Notes: generated by a model from the sequence alone, not told the origin. Shown: positions 6,873-16,559, numbered from the stretch's first letter. The stretch is 64,000 bases of DNA from JAGOUA01 sp964645655 (GCA_964645655.1 CAZXZS010000002.1:124001-188000), one strand, 5' to 3'. Program-made: numbers and translations.

Positions 6873-9800
6873 ATGGGTCAATTCTCCAAAAAGGTAGTGT
6901 CTACGGTCGCCACCCTCTCCACGGTGTTGTCGTCCGTTGGTGTCGGTGCGTTCGCGGTGCCCTCCGTGGCGTCTGCGGCCACCCTCATGAACGGTGACCT
7001 CATCAAGGCTTCGGGTCCGGCTGTCTACTACTTCCAAAACAACCGTCGCTACGTCTTCCCGAATGAGACGACGTACCGCTCTTGGTTCTCCGACTTCTCC
7101 GGCGTTCGTACGATCAGCGACTCCGAGCTCTCCGCGATCATGATTGGCGGCAACGTCACCATTCGCCCGGGCACGAACCTCGTCAAGATCACGACGGATC
7201 CGAAGGTCTACGCGGTCACGCGTGGCGGCACCCTGCGCTGGGTCGAGACCGAATCGGTCGCGACGGCCCTCTTCGGTTCGAACTGGGCTCGCCGCGTCGT
7301 CGACGTCCCGGACGCCTTCTTCGTGAACTACACGGTTGGCGCCTCGCTCGCGACGGCCGTCCACCCGGATGGTTCCCTCGTGTCCTACTCGGGTTCCTCT
7401 GACCGCTACGTCGTCATGGGTGGCATGCGCCGCCGCATCACGGACGCTGGCTTCAGCGCGAACATGTTCCAATCCGGCAACGTGATCCAGACGACGATCT
7501 CCTACCCGATGGGTACGGACGTCAACTCCCGCGAAGCCGAACTCTCTGACGCGATCATGTCCTCCGGCGGTCCGGTGACCCCGGTCGGTGGCGCGCTCAC
7601 GGTCTCCTTGGCCTCGGATTCTCCGGCCGCCATGGTGCTCCCGAAGAACGCCCAGAGCGTCATGTTCACCAAGGTGAACCTGATGGCTGGCAGTGGCGCG
7701 GTCCGCGTCACGGGCATGAAGTTCCGCCGCGTCGGCGTCGGTTCGACGACGGACTTCAGCAACGTCTACCTCTACAAGGCGGACGGCACTCGTTTGACCT
7801 CCGGTCGCACGATCAGCTCGTCCTCCAACTTGGTTGAATTCAATGGCTTGGCCCTTGACATCCCGGCGGGCTCGACGCAATCGGTCTACCTCTCGGCGGA
7901 CCTTTCCAGCCCGAGCTCGACCGGTGGCCAGCACGCGTTTGAACTCACCGACGCCGCTTCGGTGGTCGTCGACGGTTCCAGCACGGTTTCTGCGAGCTTC
8001 CCGGTTCGCGGCAATGCCATGACGGTTGGTACGGCCTCCGTGGCTCGTGTCGACGTCATCGACGGGTCTGAACCGGCCAACCCGCGTGTCGGTACGGCTG
8101 ACGCCGAACTTGCGAACTTCCGCCTTCAGGCGAACGGTTCCAATGACGTCGAAGTCCGCCGCATCACGCTTTACCAGGCCGGCAACATCTCCAACACGGA
8201 CTTGACCAGCCTCAAGCTGTTCCAGGGCGCGACGGAAGTCGCCGCCGCGAGCACCGTGGCGGCTGATGGCAAGATCGTCTTGAACTTCGCCACGCCGTTC
8301 CTGATTCCGAATGGGCAGTCCCGCACCTTCAACCTGCGTGGCGCCGTGGCTGGCCGCTCTGGCCGCACGATCCGCATCTACGCGGAATACACCTCCGACG
8401 TCTACGCGGTTGACCGCGTCTACGGTGTTGGTGCCCAGGTCTGTACCGATTCGACCTCGCCGTGCTCTGGTTCCTACGACGGTTCCAGCTCTACGACGAG
8501 CAATGCCAGCTATTCCACGACGGAAGGCGGCCAGTTCACCATCTCCTACAATGGTCCGGCAACGGCCAACGTCGGTCGTGGCCAGAACGACGCCGTGTTC
8601 TATCGCTTCGCCATCACGTCCGGCTCTAACGACGTCGAAATCCGCCGTTTCAACTTCACGGTGACGACGACGGGTTCCGGCGTGTACGACGGGACGACGG
8701 AATACCTGCGCGACATCAAGATCAAGGATGCCGATACGGGTGAGATCGTCGCCGGTCCGGTCAGCTGTACGTCGGCTTGTGCCACGCCCAGCTCCAGCCC
8801 GGTCCAATACAAGGCGTTCACCTCGGCGGTTTCCGTGACGCTTCGCGCCGGTCAGACGCGCAACTTCGTCATCACGGGTGACACGTCCACCAGCATCACC
8901 GACGGCGCGACCTACAAGTTCGCCTTGGGTGGCGCTTCCAGTGATGCGATCTTCGGCAGCACTGACCTCCGGATCTTGAGCTCTGGCGAGTTCTTGACCT
9001 CTGGCATCGCTCCGAACACGACCGTCACGGGGAACACCATGACGGTGCGCACGCCGACCTTGAACGTCGCCCTCGCGGGTACGCCGTCGGCGGACGTCTT
9101 CGTGAAGAACCAGCAGAACATTCCGGCGGCTGGCTTTACCTTCACGGCCGGTTCGCAAAGCGCGGTGCGCATCACCTCGCTGAAGTTCACGGGTTTCGGT
9201 GATGCGGATGCAGGGAACTCCACCTACTCCGCTGCTGAGCTCCTCAGCGTTGTCAACTCCTGTGGGTTGTTCGAAGGTGCTACGGCTGTCGGGACTCGTT
9301 TGTCCCCGGGCGCCACTGACGGCACCATGACCTTCTCCGGGCTTAACCTCCTGGTGAACCGCGGGATGACGAAGACGCTCGAAGTCCGCTGTAACGCTGA
9401 CTCGTCCGTCTCCAAGACGACCGACCGCTTCTCGATCGGTATCGATGCGGACGCCGACATCTCGGCTCAGGACGAGGACGGAAACTCCGTCACCGCTTCC
9501 CGCGCCACGGCTGTCGACAACAACGCCTCGACGTCTCCGACGATCGCGCAATCCGTTCGTGCCGGTGGTACGCTCACGGTCGCGGCGAACAACCGGCGCC
9601 AATCGACGATCCTCGTCGCCGATGGGACGACCTGGAACGTGATGTCGCGTTACCGCGCGGATGCTCAATACGAAGCCATTCGCATCGACTACGTCGGTGT
9701 CACCTCCACCGGTGCTGCCGCGAACTTCACCTCGGCCACCCCGGCTGGCAGCGATGTCCCGGGCGGGATCGCGGTGGTGCAATCCTCCGATGCGGACTGT

Positions 9801-10883
9801 CGGACCTTCTCGATTCGCGGGACCACCTCTCTCCCGAGCGGTGTGGACCAACCGGGCGAGATCGACCTCTCCACCAACCCGATCGTGGTTCCGAAAGGCT
9901 CCGCGACCTACGTCTGTCTCTTGGGGCGCTTGGCTGAACGCATGACCTCCTCCTCGGAGCGCACGTCCAGCAACTCTCCGGTGACGGGTAACGTGGTTGC
10001 CCTCGGTCTTCCGACGGGTGCCCTCACGGTCGGTGGGACGGCGAGCACGATCTTCACCTCGGCGCTCTTCACGGGCAACCTCGCGTTGCGTGCGACGGGT
10101 GACGCCTCCGGTGAACGTGTCTACCAGGCTTCCGCTTCGAACATCGTCGGCAACTCCTTCGTTGTCCGCAAGTCGAAACCGGTGATCACGCAGTCCACTT
10201 CCGGCTTGAGCACCACGCTCGCGGCTGGTCAACGCACGCTTTACCGCGCGCAGATCGGTTCTGAGGGTGGCGAAGTCGGCATCAAGCAAATGACCTTCAA
10301 GGTTGCCGTCACGACGACCTCGAACATGACGCTTGGCAACTTCCGCTTGCAGCGGAACGGCGTGGACCTCAACCTCGCTGACATCGACATTCGCGACGCT
10401 TACGGCGCGAACCTCGAGAGCACGACGGTGAACGTCTATGCCTCCACGGCAACGGCAACGATGATGGTCCTCGTTCGCTTCACGAACGAAGAAACCGTCT
10501 CCGGCTCTGGCTCGACCTACTCCCTCGTGGCGACGGTCGGCGGCTTGAGCTCGACGACGGGTGACTCCATCAGCACGAGCTTGGCCCTCCGCAGCTTCTC
10601 TGGCTCGGTCTCTACCAACGCCATCACCGGCTACTTGGCACAGAGCTCCGCCCAGATCACGGTTGAGGGCGAGGACGCCGGTCTCGTTGGCATCAGCGCA
10701 ACCTCGGCCGCCCCGTCCCTCCTCACGGGTGGTGGCGATACGGCTTACGCGTTGCTCTGGTCTGACAAGGCTGAACAGCCGCACTACTCGAACATCTATA
10801 CGGGTTCCGAGAGTGTCTCGCGCGACTGGACGAACGAATACTTGGTCGACACGATCTCCGGATCCGTTGTCTTGAGCAAGTAA
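6873..10883 (+). CDS. Large secreted surface (S-layer/adhesin-like) protein
   Basis: The 1336-residue protein has a classical signal peptide (positive MGQFSKK, hydrophobic core, likely cleavage after ASVASA near residue 35). Residues about 40-200 hold two copies of a CPR-typical module with aromatic pairs (VYYFQNNRRYVFPN; VYAVTRGGTLRWV). The rest is beta-rich, Thr/Ser-rich repeated Ig-like domains of roughly 220-250 residues, marked by recurring G-N-x-M-T-V and S-N-D-V-E-V/I-R-R segments. There is no membrane anchor at the C-terminus. Codon choice is very uniform (NNC-rich), suggesting high expression. It is probably the main cell-surface layer protein. It has its own promoter and a strong terminator. 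Confidence 0.85.
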   Translation: MGQFSKKVVSTVATLSTVLSSVGVGAFAVPSVASAATLMNGDLIKASGPAVYYFQNNRRYVFPNETTYRSWFSDFSGVRTISDSELSAIMIGGNVTIRPGTNLVKITTDPKVYAVTRGGTLRWVETESVATALFGSNWARRVVDVPDAFFVNYTVGASLATAVHPDGSLVSYSGSSDRYVVMGGMRRRITDAGFSANMFQSGNVIQTTISYPMGTDVNSREAELSDAIMSSGGPVTPVGGALTVSLASDSPAAMVLPKNAQSVMFTKVNLMAGSGAVRVTGMKFRRVGVGSTTDFSNVYLYKADGTRLTSGRTISSSSNLVEFNGLALDIPAGSTQSVYLSADLSSPSSTGGQHAFELTDAASVVVDGSSTVSASFPVRGNAMTVGTASVARVDVIDGSEPANPRVGTADAELANFRLQANGSNDVEVRRITLYQAGNISNTDLTSLKLFQGATEVAAASTVAADGKIVLNFATPFLIPNGQSRTFNLRGAVAGRSGRTIRIYAEYTSDVYAVDRVYGVGAQVCTDSTSPCSGSYDGSSSTTSNASYSTTEGGQFTISYNGPATANVGRGQNDAVFYRFAITSGSNDVEIRRFNFTVTTTGSGVYDGTTEYLRDIKIKDADTGEIVAGPVSCTSACATPSSSPVQYKAFTSAVSVTLRAGQTRNFVITGDTSTSITDGATYKFALGGASSDAIFGSTDLRILSSGEFLTSGIAPNTTVTGNTMTVRTPTLNVALAGTPSADVFVKNQQNIPAAGFTFTAGSQSAVRITSLKFTGFGDADAGNSTYSAAELLSVVNSCGLFEGATAVGTRLSPGATDGTMTFSGLNLLVNRGMTKTLEVRCNADSSVSKTTDRFSIGIDADADISAQDEDGNSVTASRATAVDNNASTSPTIAQSVRAGGTLTVAANNRRQSTILVADGTTWNVMSRYRADAQYEAIRIDYVGVTSTGAAANFTSATPAGSDVPGGIAVVQSSDADCRTFSIRGTTSLPSGVDQPGEIDLSTNPIVVPKGSATYVCLLGRLAERMTSSSERTSSNSPVTGNVVALGLPTGALTVGGTASTIFTSALFTGNLALRATGDASGERVYQASASNIVGNSFVVRKSKPVITQSTSGLSTTLAAGQRTLYRAQIGSEGGEVGIKQMTFKVAVTTTSNMTLGNFRLQRNGVDLNLADIDIRDAYGANLESTTVNVYASTATATMMVLVRFTNEETVSGSGSTYSLVATVGGLSSTTGDSISTSLALRSFSGSVSTNAITGYLAQSSAQITVEGEDAGLVGISATSAAPSLLTGGGDTAYALLWSDKAEQPHYSNIYTGSESVSRDWTNEYLVDTISGSVVLSK

Positions 10884-10896
10884 TCGGTCTCCTACC

Positions 10897-10928
10897 AAAA
10901 ACCAACCCCTTCGGGGGTTGGTTTTTTT
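10897..10928 (+). terminator. Strong intrinsic terminator
   Basis: CCAACCCC (10902-10909) pairs with GGGGTTGG (10914-10921) around a TTCG tetraloop, with flanking A and T runs extending the stem and seven T residues following. This is a textbook terminator for the surface-protein gene. Confidence 0.93.
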
Positions 10929-10954
10929 GTGCGGACCCGCTAGCATTGGGGCAT

Positions 10955-13198
10955 ATGTCACGTCCATCGCTGGTTCGCGTACTGAAGGCCGTCGCCTGGA
11001 TCGGGGTGTTCGGTGGGCTGCTCATGCCGCTCGTCTTCATCAAGGAGGTCATCTTTCCGTTCGTCTTCTCGAAGCTGATCTTCTTCCAGGCTCTGATCGG
11101 CCTCACCTTCCCGGCTTATGCTCTCTTGGCCTGGATGGAGCCGGAATTCCGGCCGCGAAAACACCCGCTCCTCTTCGCGATCCTTGCGTATTTCGTGGCC
11201 ATGGGCCTGTCCGTCGTCTTCTCGATTGATCCGCTCCGTTCGTGGTGGGGAAATCAGGAGCGTATGAACGGGTATTTCACCCTTCTCCATTTCCTGGCAT
11301 GGCTCATGATGCTGATCGGCATGTTGCGCACATGGAAGGGGTGGGAGGCGTTCTTGCGGGTGCAGGCGTTCGTGGGTGGAGCGGTCGCGCTCACGGCCAT
11401 CTGGCAGCGTTGGGTGAATCCTGAGCTCTTCTTCTACCGGGCGGGTGATCGCGTCGGCGGCATCCTCGATAATCCGATCTACATGGGGATGTATCAGATG
11501 TTCGCGTTCTTCATTCTGGCCTTGCTCGCCTTCAAGACGCGTGTCCGGGGCTGGTGGCTTGCGTATGGGGCATTGGGCTTGTTGGGCTTGGCTGGGTTTG
11601 CGGCCTCTCAGTCGCGTGGGCCGTTGGTGGGCCTGTTTGTGGGATTGGTGGCCTTTGCCGTCTTCTTCGGCCTCACGTCCGAGCGTCGTCGTAACCGGAT
11701 CGCAGCGGTCGGTTTGGTCGTGGCGGCCATGGCCGGGTATGGGGCTCTCTATCTCGCTCGTGGGACCGCGCTGGTTCAGGCCTTGCGCCTCAACCGGTTC
11801 GTCGATTTCTCCTCGACGGCCTCGACACGCTTCATCGCCTGGCGGATCGCTTGGGAGGGTTTCTTGGAGTCTCCGCTTCGTACCCTCTTCGGGTGGGGAT
11901 TGGATACGTTCCACATCATCTTCAACATCCACTACAATCCGATTTCGTTACGGTATTCGTTATACGAGACCTGGTTCGATCGCGCGCACAATACGGTTTT
12001 GGACGTCTTATCGATGACGGGCGCGTTGGGATTATTGACCTATATCGGGATCTTCCTGTGCCTATTCTGGTCAGTTTATCGGGCCTACAGGCGCGGCTGG
12101 ATCGACCATGTGTTCGCATCCTTCCTGGTGGCCTTGCCGGTCGCGTATTTCGTGCAGAACCTCTTCGTGTTTGACCATCCGGCCGGGTTCGTTCTGAGCT
12201 ATCTGATGTTCGCCCTCGTGATCGCGGCAACGGGTCCTGGGTTCCTCGCTCCTTCGACCATCCGGCCAGAGGCGATGAAGCCGCGTATGTTGCGGATGTG
12301 GTTCGCGGTTCCGGTTCTCCTGGCGGCGGGGGTATTGGTCTGGCGCACGTCGATCCTCCCGTTCCGTGCCTCCTTCTTGACGATCAAGGCAAGTCAGCTG
12401 TTCCCGCAGGCGACCGCGCTTGAGAGCGTTCAGGAAGCGATGCGCCTCTGGACCCCGTATCGTGACGAGCAGGTCTTCCTGCTGACGCGTGCCCTCGTTG
12501 GGGTCGGTAACAACCTCACGAAGGTCCCGCAGTGGCAGGAGTGGCTGGCTGTCGCGAAGGTGGCCGGAAAACAGGAGACCGAGCGCCATCCGAAGAACAG
12601 TTACATCCGCTATGTCTATGCCCGCCTGCTCTCGGATACGGCCAAATTCGTTCCCGGCCAGGTCGCGGAGGCTGAGGAGCAGTTCAAGGCGGCCATAGCC
12701 TATAGCCCGAAACGGCAACAGCTCCACGAGGGGCTGGCTCGCCTCTACATTTCTCAAGACCGGATAGATGAGGCGCTGGCGCAGATCAAGTTAATACAGG
12801 ATGCGGATCCGGAGAATGGATATGGCGATTGGATGGCGGGATTGACCTACCTCTTCGATCTTCAGCGCGAGCAGGAGGGGGCGCGCCATATCGTTTCCGC
12901 GTTGGAGAAGCCGTTCCCATACGCTCCGAGCAATATTCGTGAGTTCGTGCCGATCTTCCATGCGTACCGAATTCTCGGTCGCGGCCCCGAGCTTGATGCG
13001 TGGGCAAGCCAGATCGGTCCGGATGAGGTGTCCGCCGGTGATGGGCCATACTACCAATTCGCGTACCAGGCCCGCCTCGCCGGACGTAAGGACCTGGAAG
13101 CGCGCTTCGTTGACCAGGTGGAACGGCTCTTTCCCGGCTCGAGACAGAAATACGAACAAAGCGTCGCCGAGCTCGAAGCCCCGACGCCTGCACGCTGA
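10955..13198 (+). CDS. O-antigen ligase-like membrane protein with C-terminal TPR region
   Basis: The 747-residue protein has about 11-12 membrane helices in residues 1-440, with the large extracytoplasmic loop typical of the Wzy/WaaL family (about residues 300-350, containing the motif RAHNTVLDVL). Residues about 480-740 form helical tetratricopeptide-like repeats (for example AEEQFKAAIAYSPKRQQLHEGLARLY without break near 570-595). Such proteins ligate or polymerise lipid-linked glycans; TPR-tailed members often glycosylate proteins. Its position right after the surface-protein gene makes that protein a possible acceptor, which is inference. The ATG at 10955 is preferred to a TTG at 10946 that overlaps a possible -10 (TAGCAT). 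Confidence 0.82.
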   Translation: MSRPSLVRVLKAVAWIGVFGGLLMPLVFIKEVIFPFVFSKLIFFQALIGLTFPAYALLAWMEPEFRPRKHPLLFAILAYFVAMGLSVVFSIDPLRSWWGNQERMNGYFTLLHFLAWLMMLIGMLRTWKGWEAFLRVQAFVGGAVALTAIWQRWVNPELFFYRAGDRVGGILDNPIYMGMYQMFAFFILALLAFKTRVRGWWLAYGALGLLGLAGFAASQSRGPLVGLFVGLVAFAVFFGLTSERRRNRIAAVGLVVAAMAGYGALYLARGTALVQALRLNRFVDFSSTASTRFIAWRIAWEGFLESPLRTLFGWGLDTFHIIFNIHYNPISLRYSLYETWFDRAHNTVLDVLSMTGALGLLTYIGIFLCLFWSVYRAYRRGWIDHVFASFLVALPVAYFVQNLFVFDHPAGFVLSYLMFALVIAATGPGFLAPSTIRPEAMKPRMLRMWFAVPVLLAAGVLVWRTSILPFRASFLTIKASQLFPQATALESVQEAMRLWTPYRDEQVFLLTRALVGVGNNLTKVPQWQEWLAVAKVAGKQETERHPKNSYIRYVYARLLSDTAKFVPGQVAEAEEQFKAAIAYSPKRQQLHEGLARLYISQDRIDEALAQIKLIQDADPENGYGDWMAGLTYLFDLQREQEGARHIVSALEKPFPYAPSNIREFVPIFHAYRILGRGPELDAWASQIGPDEVSAGDGPYYQFAYQARLAGRKDLEARFVDQVERLFPGSRQKYEQSVAELEAPTPAR

Positions 13199-13205
13199 TA
13201 GCCAA

Positions 13206-13249
13206 AAAACGAGGCGAATGGGATCCGCGGACCCTGGCCGCCTCGTTTT
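13206..13249. terminator. Bidirectional terminator between convergent genes
   Basis: AAAACGAGGCG (13206-13216) pairs with CGCCTCGTTTT (13239-13249), with an inner GGGATCC-type hairpin. T runs flank it on both strands, so it can serve the ligase gene and the convergent glycosyltransferase gene. Confidence 0.85.
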
Positions 13250-13256
13250 CTTGTTG

Positions 13257-14375
13257 TCAGGCCATCGTTAGGAGGCGGTAGTGCGCACGAAAGCACGTTT
13301 CCTCGTCGTACCGAGCCAGGCTCCGCTCGTATGAGGCATGTTGCGGGCTCTCGATCGCCGCCACGATCGCTTGCGCGAGGGCTGCCGGTCGCTGCGGCGG
13401 GATGATTGTCGCTTCTGGAAGCATCCAGGCATGCGCGCCGACGTCGGTGGTGATGATCGGGAGCCCAGCTGCCGCCGCTTCCAGAAGGACGAAAGGCATG
13501 CCTTCTTTTTTTGAAGGGAGGACGAAGAGATCAAACGCGTTCAGGAATTGGGCAGCCTGCTCGCGGGCACCGACCACGAAGATCGCGTTTCCTAGGCCAT
13601 GTTTTAGGATGGCGGCCTCAATTTCCGGACGTTCGGGACCTTCGCCGATGAGGCAGAAGCGGACTTCCGGATGGGCTCGGTAGACTTCCGCGTAGGCCGC
13701 ACAGGCCGCCGGAAGGTCCTTGGCGGGATAGAAGTTCGCGATCGTGCCTACGATGAATCCCTTTTTAGGTAGTCCAAGCCGGTGTCGAGCCTGTGCGCGT
13801 GCGAGGAGTCCTTTGCGGATGGCGGCTACGTCAATGCCATTCGGGATCACGGCGAGTCCGGTGCGCGGTCGGATGCCGTTTTCCTGAGCGAACGCGAGGT
13901 CTCCCGGGTGGAGGCAAACGATCGAATCCTTGAAGGGAGCGGACATTCGTTCGGGCCACAGGTAAGCGGCGCGTTCTAGGCGGGAGCGGGCATCCAGCGC
14001 GGCCCAGCCGCCTATGCAGTAAACAACGGGCTTGATCTTTTCCAGCCGTGCCGCAAGCGAACCGATCACGCCCGCTTTGGAGCTATTCAGGTGCAGCGCT
14101 CTTGGCCGGACCTCCCGCAAGGCGGCTCGGAAAGCGAAAAGGGCTCGGATGTCGTGCCAGGGGTGGATCGCGCGCCGGAGGTGGGGGATCCGTCTAAAGG
14201 GGATCTTGGCCTCCGTGCAGCGCTCTTCCAGCCACGTCCCTTCCTCGCCGGCGAGGATGATGACGACCTCCCCTTGGGCCTGCAGCCACTTGGCAAACCG
14301 AAATACGAACGAGGTCGTTCCTCCCGGCTTGGCCAGGGTGATGGCGAGGGCGATCGGGGGTCGGTCGGTCTGCAT
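13257..14375 (-). CDS. GT4-type glycosyltransferase
   Basis: The 372-residue GT-B protein begins with an ITLAKPGGTTSFVF glycine loop (about residues 13-26), has VGTIANFYPAKDLPA in the hinge (about residues 189-203) and the nucleotide-binding E-x7-E motif KKEGMPFVLLEAAAAG (about residues 287-302). It would transfer a sugar from a nucleotide donor to a lipid-linked chain on the cytosolic face. The start is supported by a leaderless promoter (TACGCT ending 6 nt before the ATG). It is transcribed divergently from the decarboxylase-like SDR at 14458. Confidence 0.85.
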   Translation of the reverse strand: MQTDRPPIALAITLAKPGGTTSFVFRFAKWLQAQGEVVIILAGEEGTWLEERCTEAKIPFRRIPHLRRAIHPWHDIRALFAFRAALREVRPRALHLNSSKAGVIGSLAARLEKIKPVVYCIGGWAALDARSRLERAAYLWPERMSAPFKDSIVCLHPGDLAFAQENGIRPRTGLAVIPNGIDVAAIRKGLLARAQARHRLGLPKKGFIVGTIANFYPAKDLPAACAAYAEVYRAHPEVRFCLIGEGPERPEIEAAILKHGLGNAIFVVGAREQAAQFLNAFDLFVLPSKKEGMPFVLLEAAAAGLPIITTDVGAHAWMLPEATIIPPQRPAALAQAIVAAIESPQHASYERSLARYDEETCFRAHYRLLTMA

Positions 14376-14381
14376 TGCTCA

Positions 14382-14410
14382 AGCGTACCGGTCGGGGCCA
14401 GGATCGCCAA
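14382..14410 (-). promoter_or_regulatory. Leaderless promoter of the minus-strand GT4 gene
   Basis: On the minus strand TTGGCG (14410-14405), a 17-nt spacer and TACGCT (14387-14382) sit exactly 6 nt before the ATG at 14375. Confidence 0.65.
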
Positions 14411-14417
14411 GATTCCC

Positions 14418-14446
14418 TTGCCGAAAGGCCGATGATTGGCTATGGT
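14418..14446 (+). promoter_or_regulatory. Promoter of the SDR-glycosyltransferase operon
   Basis: TTGCCG (14418-14423), a 17-nt spacer and TATGGT (14441-14446) lie 11 nt before the ATG at 14458, predicting a leader of about 5 nt. It is adjacent to and divergent from the promoter at 14382-14410. Confidence 0.65.
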
Positions 14447-14457
14447 GGGCCCAATCT

Positions 14458-15405
14458 ATGTCTGCGGAAAAACGCGTGTTAGTCACGGGTGGGGCTGGGT
14501 TTCTCGGCTCCCATCTTTGTGATCGACTGATCGCGGACGGTCACGAGGTCATCTGTCTGGACAACCTGTTCACGGGTTCAAAGGGCAATATCCAGCACTT
14601 GCTCACTCACCCGCGTTTCCAATTCGTGAAGCACGACGTCCAACAGCCTTTTTTTGCAAAGGTTGATTGGATCTTCAACTTAGCCTGCCCTGCGAGCCCG
14701 AAGCACTACCAATTCGACCCGGTCGCGACCGTGCGGACGAACGTTATCGGGATGGCCAACCTATTGGAGCTGGCGAGAGAGGTTGGCGCCCGCATCCTTC
14801 AGGCCTCCACATCCGAAGTCTATGGCGATCCGCTCGTTCATCCGCAGACGGAGGCGTATTGGGGGAACGTAGATCCGATCTCGCGGCGCGGTTGCTATGA
14901 TGAGGGCAAGCGATGCGCGGAGACCCTCTGCTTCGATTATCACCGCGAGCACGGCGTCGACATCCGTGTGGTCCGCATCTTCAATACCTATGGTCCGCGC
15001 ATGGCTTTCGATGACGGGCGAGTCGTTTCGAATTTCGTGCTGCAGGCGTTGCGTGGCGAGGACCTGACGATGTATGGCGACGGTTCGTATACCCGCTCCT
15101 TCCAGTATGTCGACGACCTTATCGAGGGGATGATGCGTATGATTCAGACCGACGGCTTTACGGGGCCCGTCAATCTCGGCAATCCGCACGAGTTCACCAT
15201 CGGGCAGCTCGCCGAGCTCGTCCGCGAGCTCACGGGAACGTCTTCCGGCCTGGCGCGCCTTTCTCCTGTGGACCACGATCCAAAGCAGCGTCAAGCCGAC
15301 ATTGCGCTCGCCAAGGAGCGTCTCGGTTGGGAGCCGCGCATCGAACTCCGTGAAGGTTTGCGACGAATGATTGAGGATTTTCGTGCCCGCTTGCGGTCCA
15401 ACTAG
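14458..15405 (+). CDS. uxs: UDP-glucuronate decarboxylase-like SDR
   Basis: The 315-residue NAD-dependent short-chain dehydrogenase has the dinucleotide motif TGGAGFLGSHL (about residues 10-20), the family signature NLACPASPKHYQ (about residues 74-85), a Ser/Thr-rich active-site strand (ASTSEVYGDP) and the catalytic Y-x3-K in RRGCYDEGKRCAE. These fit UDP-xylose synthase, which makes UDP-xylose from UDP-glucuronate; a related 4,6-dehydratase is the alternative. It heads an operon with two GT4 glycosyltransferases, one of which may use its product. An upstream in-frame extension to 14032 is excluded by the promoter. Confidence 0.82.
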   Translation: MSAEKRVLVTGGAGFLGSHLCDRLIADGHEVICLDNLFTGSKGNIQHLLTHPRFQFVKHDVQQPFFAKVDWIFNLACPASPKHYQFDPVATVRTNVIGMANLLELAREVGARILQASTSEVYGDPLVHPQTEAYWGNVDPISRRGCYDEGKRCAETLCFDYHREHGVDIRVVRIFNTYGPRMAFDDGRVVSNFVLQALRGEDLTMYGDGSYTRSFQYVDDLIEGMMRMIQTDGFTGPVNLGNPHEFTIGQLAELVRELTGTSSGLARLSPVDHDPKQRQADIALAKERLGWEPRIELREGLRRMIEDFRARLRSN

Positions 15406-15413
15406 CTTTTCCT

Positions 15414-16559
15414 ATGTCCAAACCTGATCCGATCGTCATCTTCGCCACCGCCTATTTTCCGCTTGTCGGTGGGGCTGAGGTCGCCATGAAGGAGATCACC
15501 GATCGCCTTCTCCAGGAGCGGTTTCATCTGATTACGGCGCAGATCCGCCCAGGCTTGCCCGCACGCGAGCGAATCGGGAACGTGGAGGTGCATCGGTTGG
15601 GCATCGGGCACCCCATCGACAAGTACCTGTTGGCGGTTTTGGCGCCGTGGCGTGCCTGGCGCATTCAGCGGCACGTCAAACGGCCCATCATCTGGTCCCT
15701 CATGGCAAGCTATAACGGGTTTGCGGCCTTGTTTTATGCGTGGCTACGTCCGAAGACCCGCTTCCTCCTCACGCTCCAGGAAGGGGATCCGCTCGAATAC
15801 ATCGATGTGCGTGTCGGCCGTTTTCGTGGCCTTTTTCGCAAAATCTTCCAGCGGGCCAATGCGGTGCAAGCGATCAGTCATTTTCTCGCTAAATGGGCCC
15901 TCCAGATGGGTGCGCGTGTGTCACCCCAGGTGGTCCCGAACGGGGTGGACATCGAGCGGTTCACGCAGCCGTTTTCGGAGCGAGATCGTTTTTCGTTGCG
16001 GGCGTCGCTTGGGTATGCGCCAACTGATCTCGTCTTGATCACGACCTCGCGCCTGACCCTCAAGAATGGGATCGATGACGTCATCCGTGCCCTGCCCTTG
16101 CTGCCGGCGCGCGTCAAGTTCCTGATCGTGGGCGAAGGGGCGGATGAGGATAAGCTTAAAGCCCTTGCCGTCGAGAAAGGGGTTGCGGTCCGGGTCCAAT
16201 TTCTCGGGAAGCGGGACCATGCCGACCTACCGGGTCTCTTGCGCGCTTCAGACTTCTTTATCCGTGCGTCATTGTCGGAAGGGCTAGGGATCTCGTTTTT
16301 GGAGGCGATGGCGGTAGGCGTACCAATCATCGGGACCCCGGTCGGAGGCATACCAGACTTCTTGACCGATGGGGAGACGGGTGTCTTCTGCCAGCCGCGT
16401 AATCCTGCTTCCGTCGCGCAGGCGGTGCGACGCCTGTTGGACGATCCTTCTTTATGCGAAAAGCTAGCCCACGCCGGACCACGCTTCATTCGTGACGGCT
16501 ACGCATGGCAGGGGATCGCTGACCGGATCCATGCGATGATCACCGGCTTGCGCGTATGA
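15414..16559 (+). CDS. GT4-type glycosyltransferase
   Basis: The 381-residue GT-B protein has the N-terminal loop YFPLVGGAEVAMKEI (about residues 13-27), LITTSRLTLKNGIDDVIRAL in the hinge (about residues 204-223), and the E-x7-E motif SEGLGISFLEAM (about residues 288-299). It lies 8 nt after the decarboxylase gene and shares an ATGA start/stop overlap with the next gene, so the three are co-transcribed and translationally coupled. No Shine-Dalgarno site is visible. The sugar donor is unknown; UDP-xylose is possible given the operon. Confidence 0.87.
   Translation: MSKPDPIVIFATAYFPLVGGAEVAMKEITDRLLQERFHLITAQIRPGLPARERIGNVEVHRLGIGHPIDKYLLAVLAPWRAWRIQRHVKRPIIWSLMASYNGFAALFYAWLRPKTRFLLTLQEGDPLEYIDVRVGRFRGLFRKIFQRANAVQAISHFLAKWALQMGARVSPQVVPNGVDIERFTQPFSERDRFSLRASLGYAPTDLVLITTSRLTLKNGIDDVIRALPLLPARVKFLIVGEGADEDKLKALAVEKGVAVRVQFLGKRDHADLPGLLRASDFFIRASLSEGLGISFLEAMAVGVPIIGTPVGGIPDFLTDGETGVFCQPRNPASVAQAVRRLLDDPSLCEKLAHAGPRFIRDGYAWQGIADRIHAMITGLRV

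Noticed and set aside
6795..10967. A 1390-residue open frame on the minus strand across the whole surface-protein gene
   Set aside because: Its translation is Arg/Asp/Gly/Val-rich with no domain, hydrophobic core or signal. It arises from the very uniform codon use of the plus-strand gene, which has a signal peptide, repeats and a terminator.
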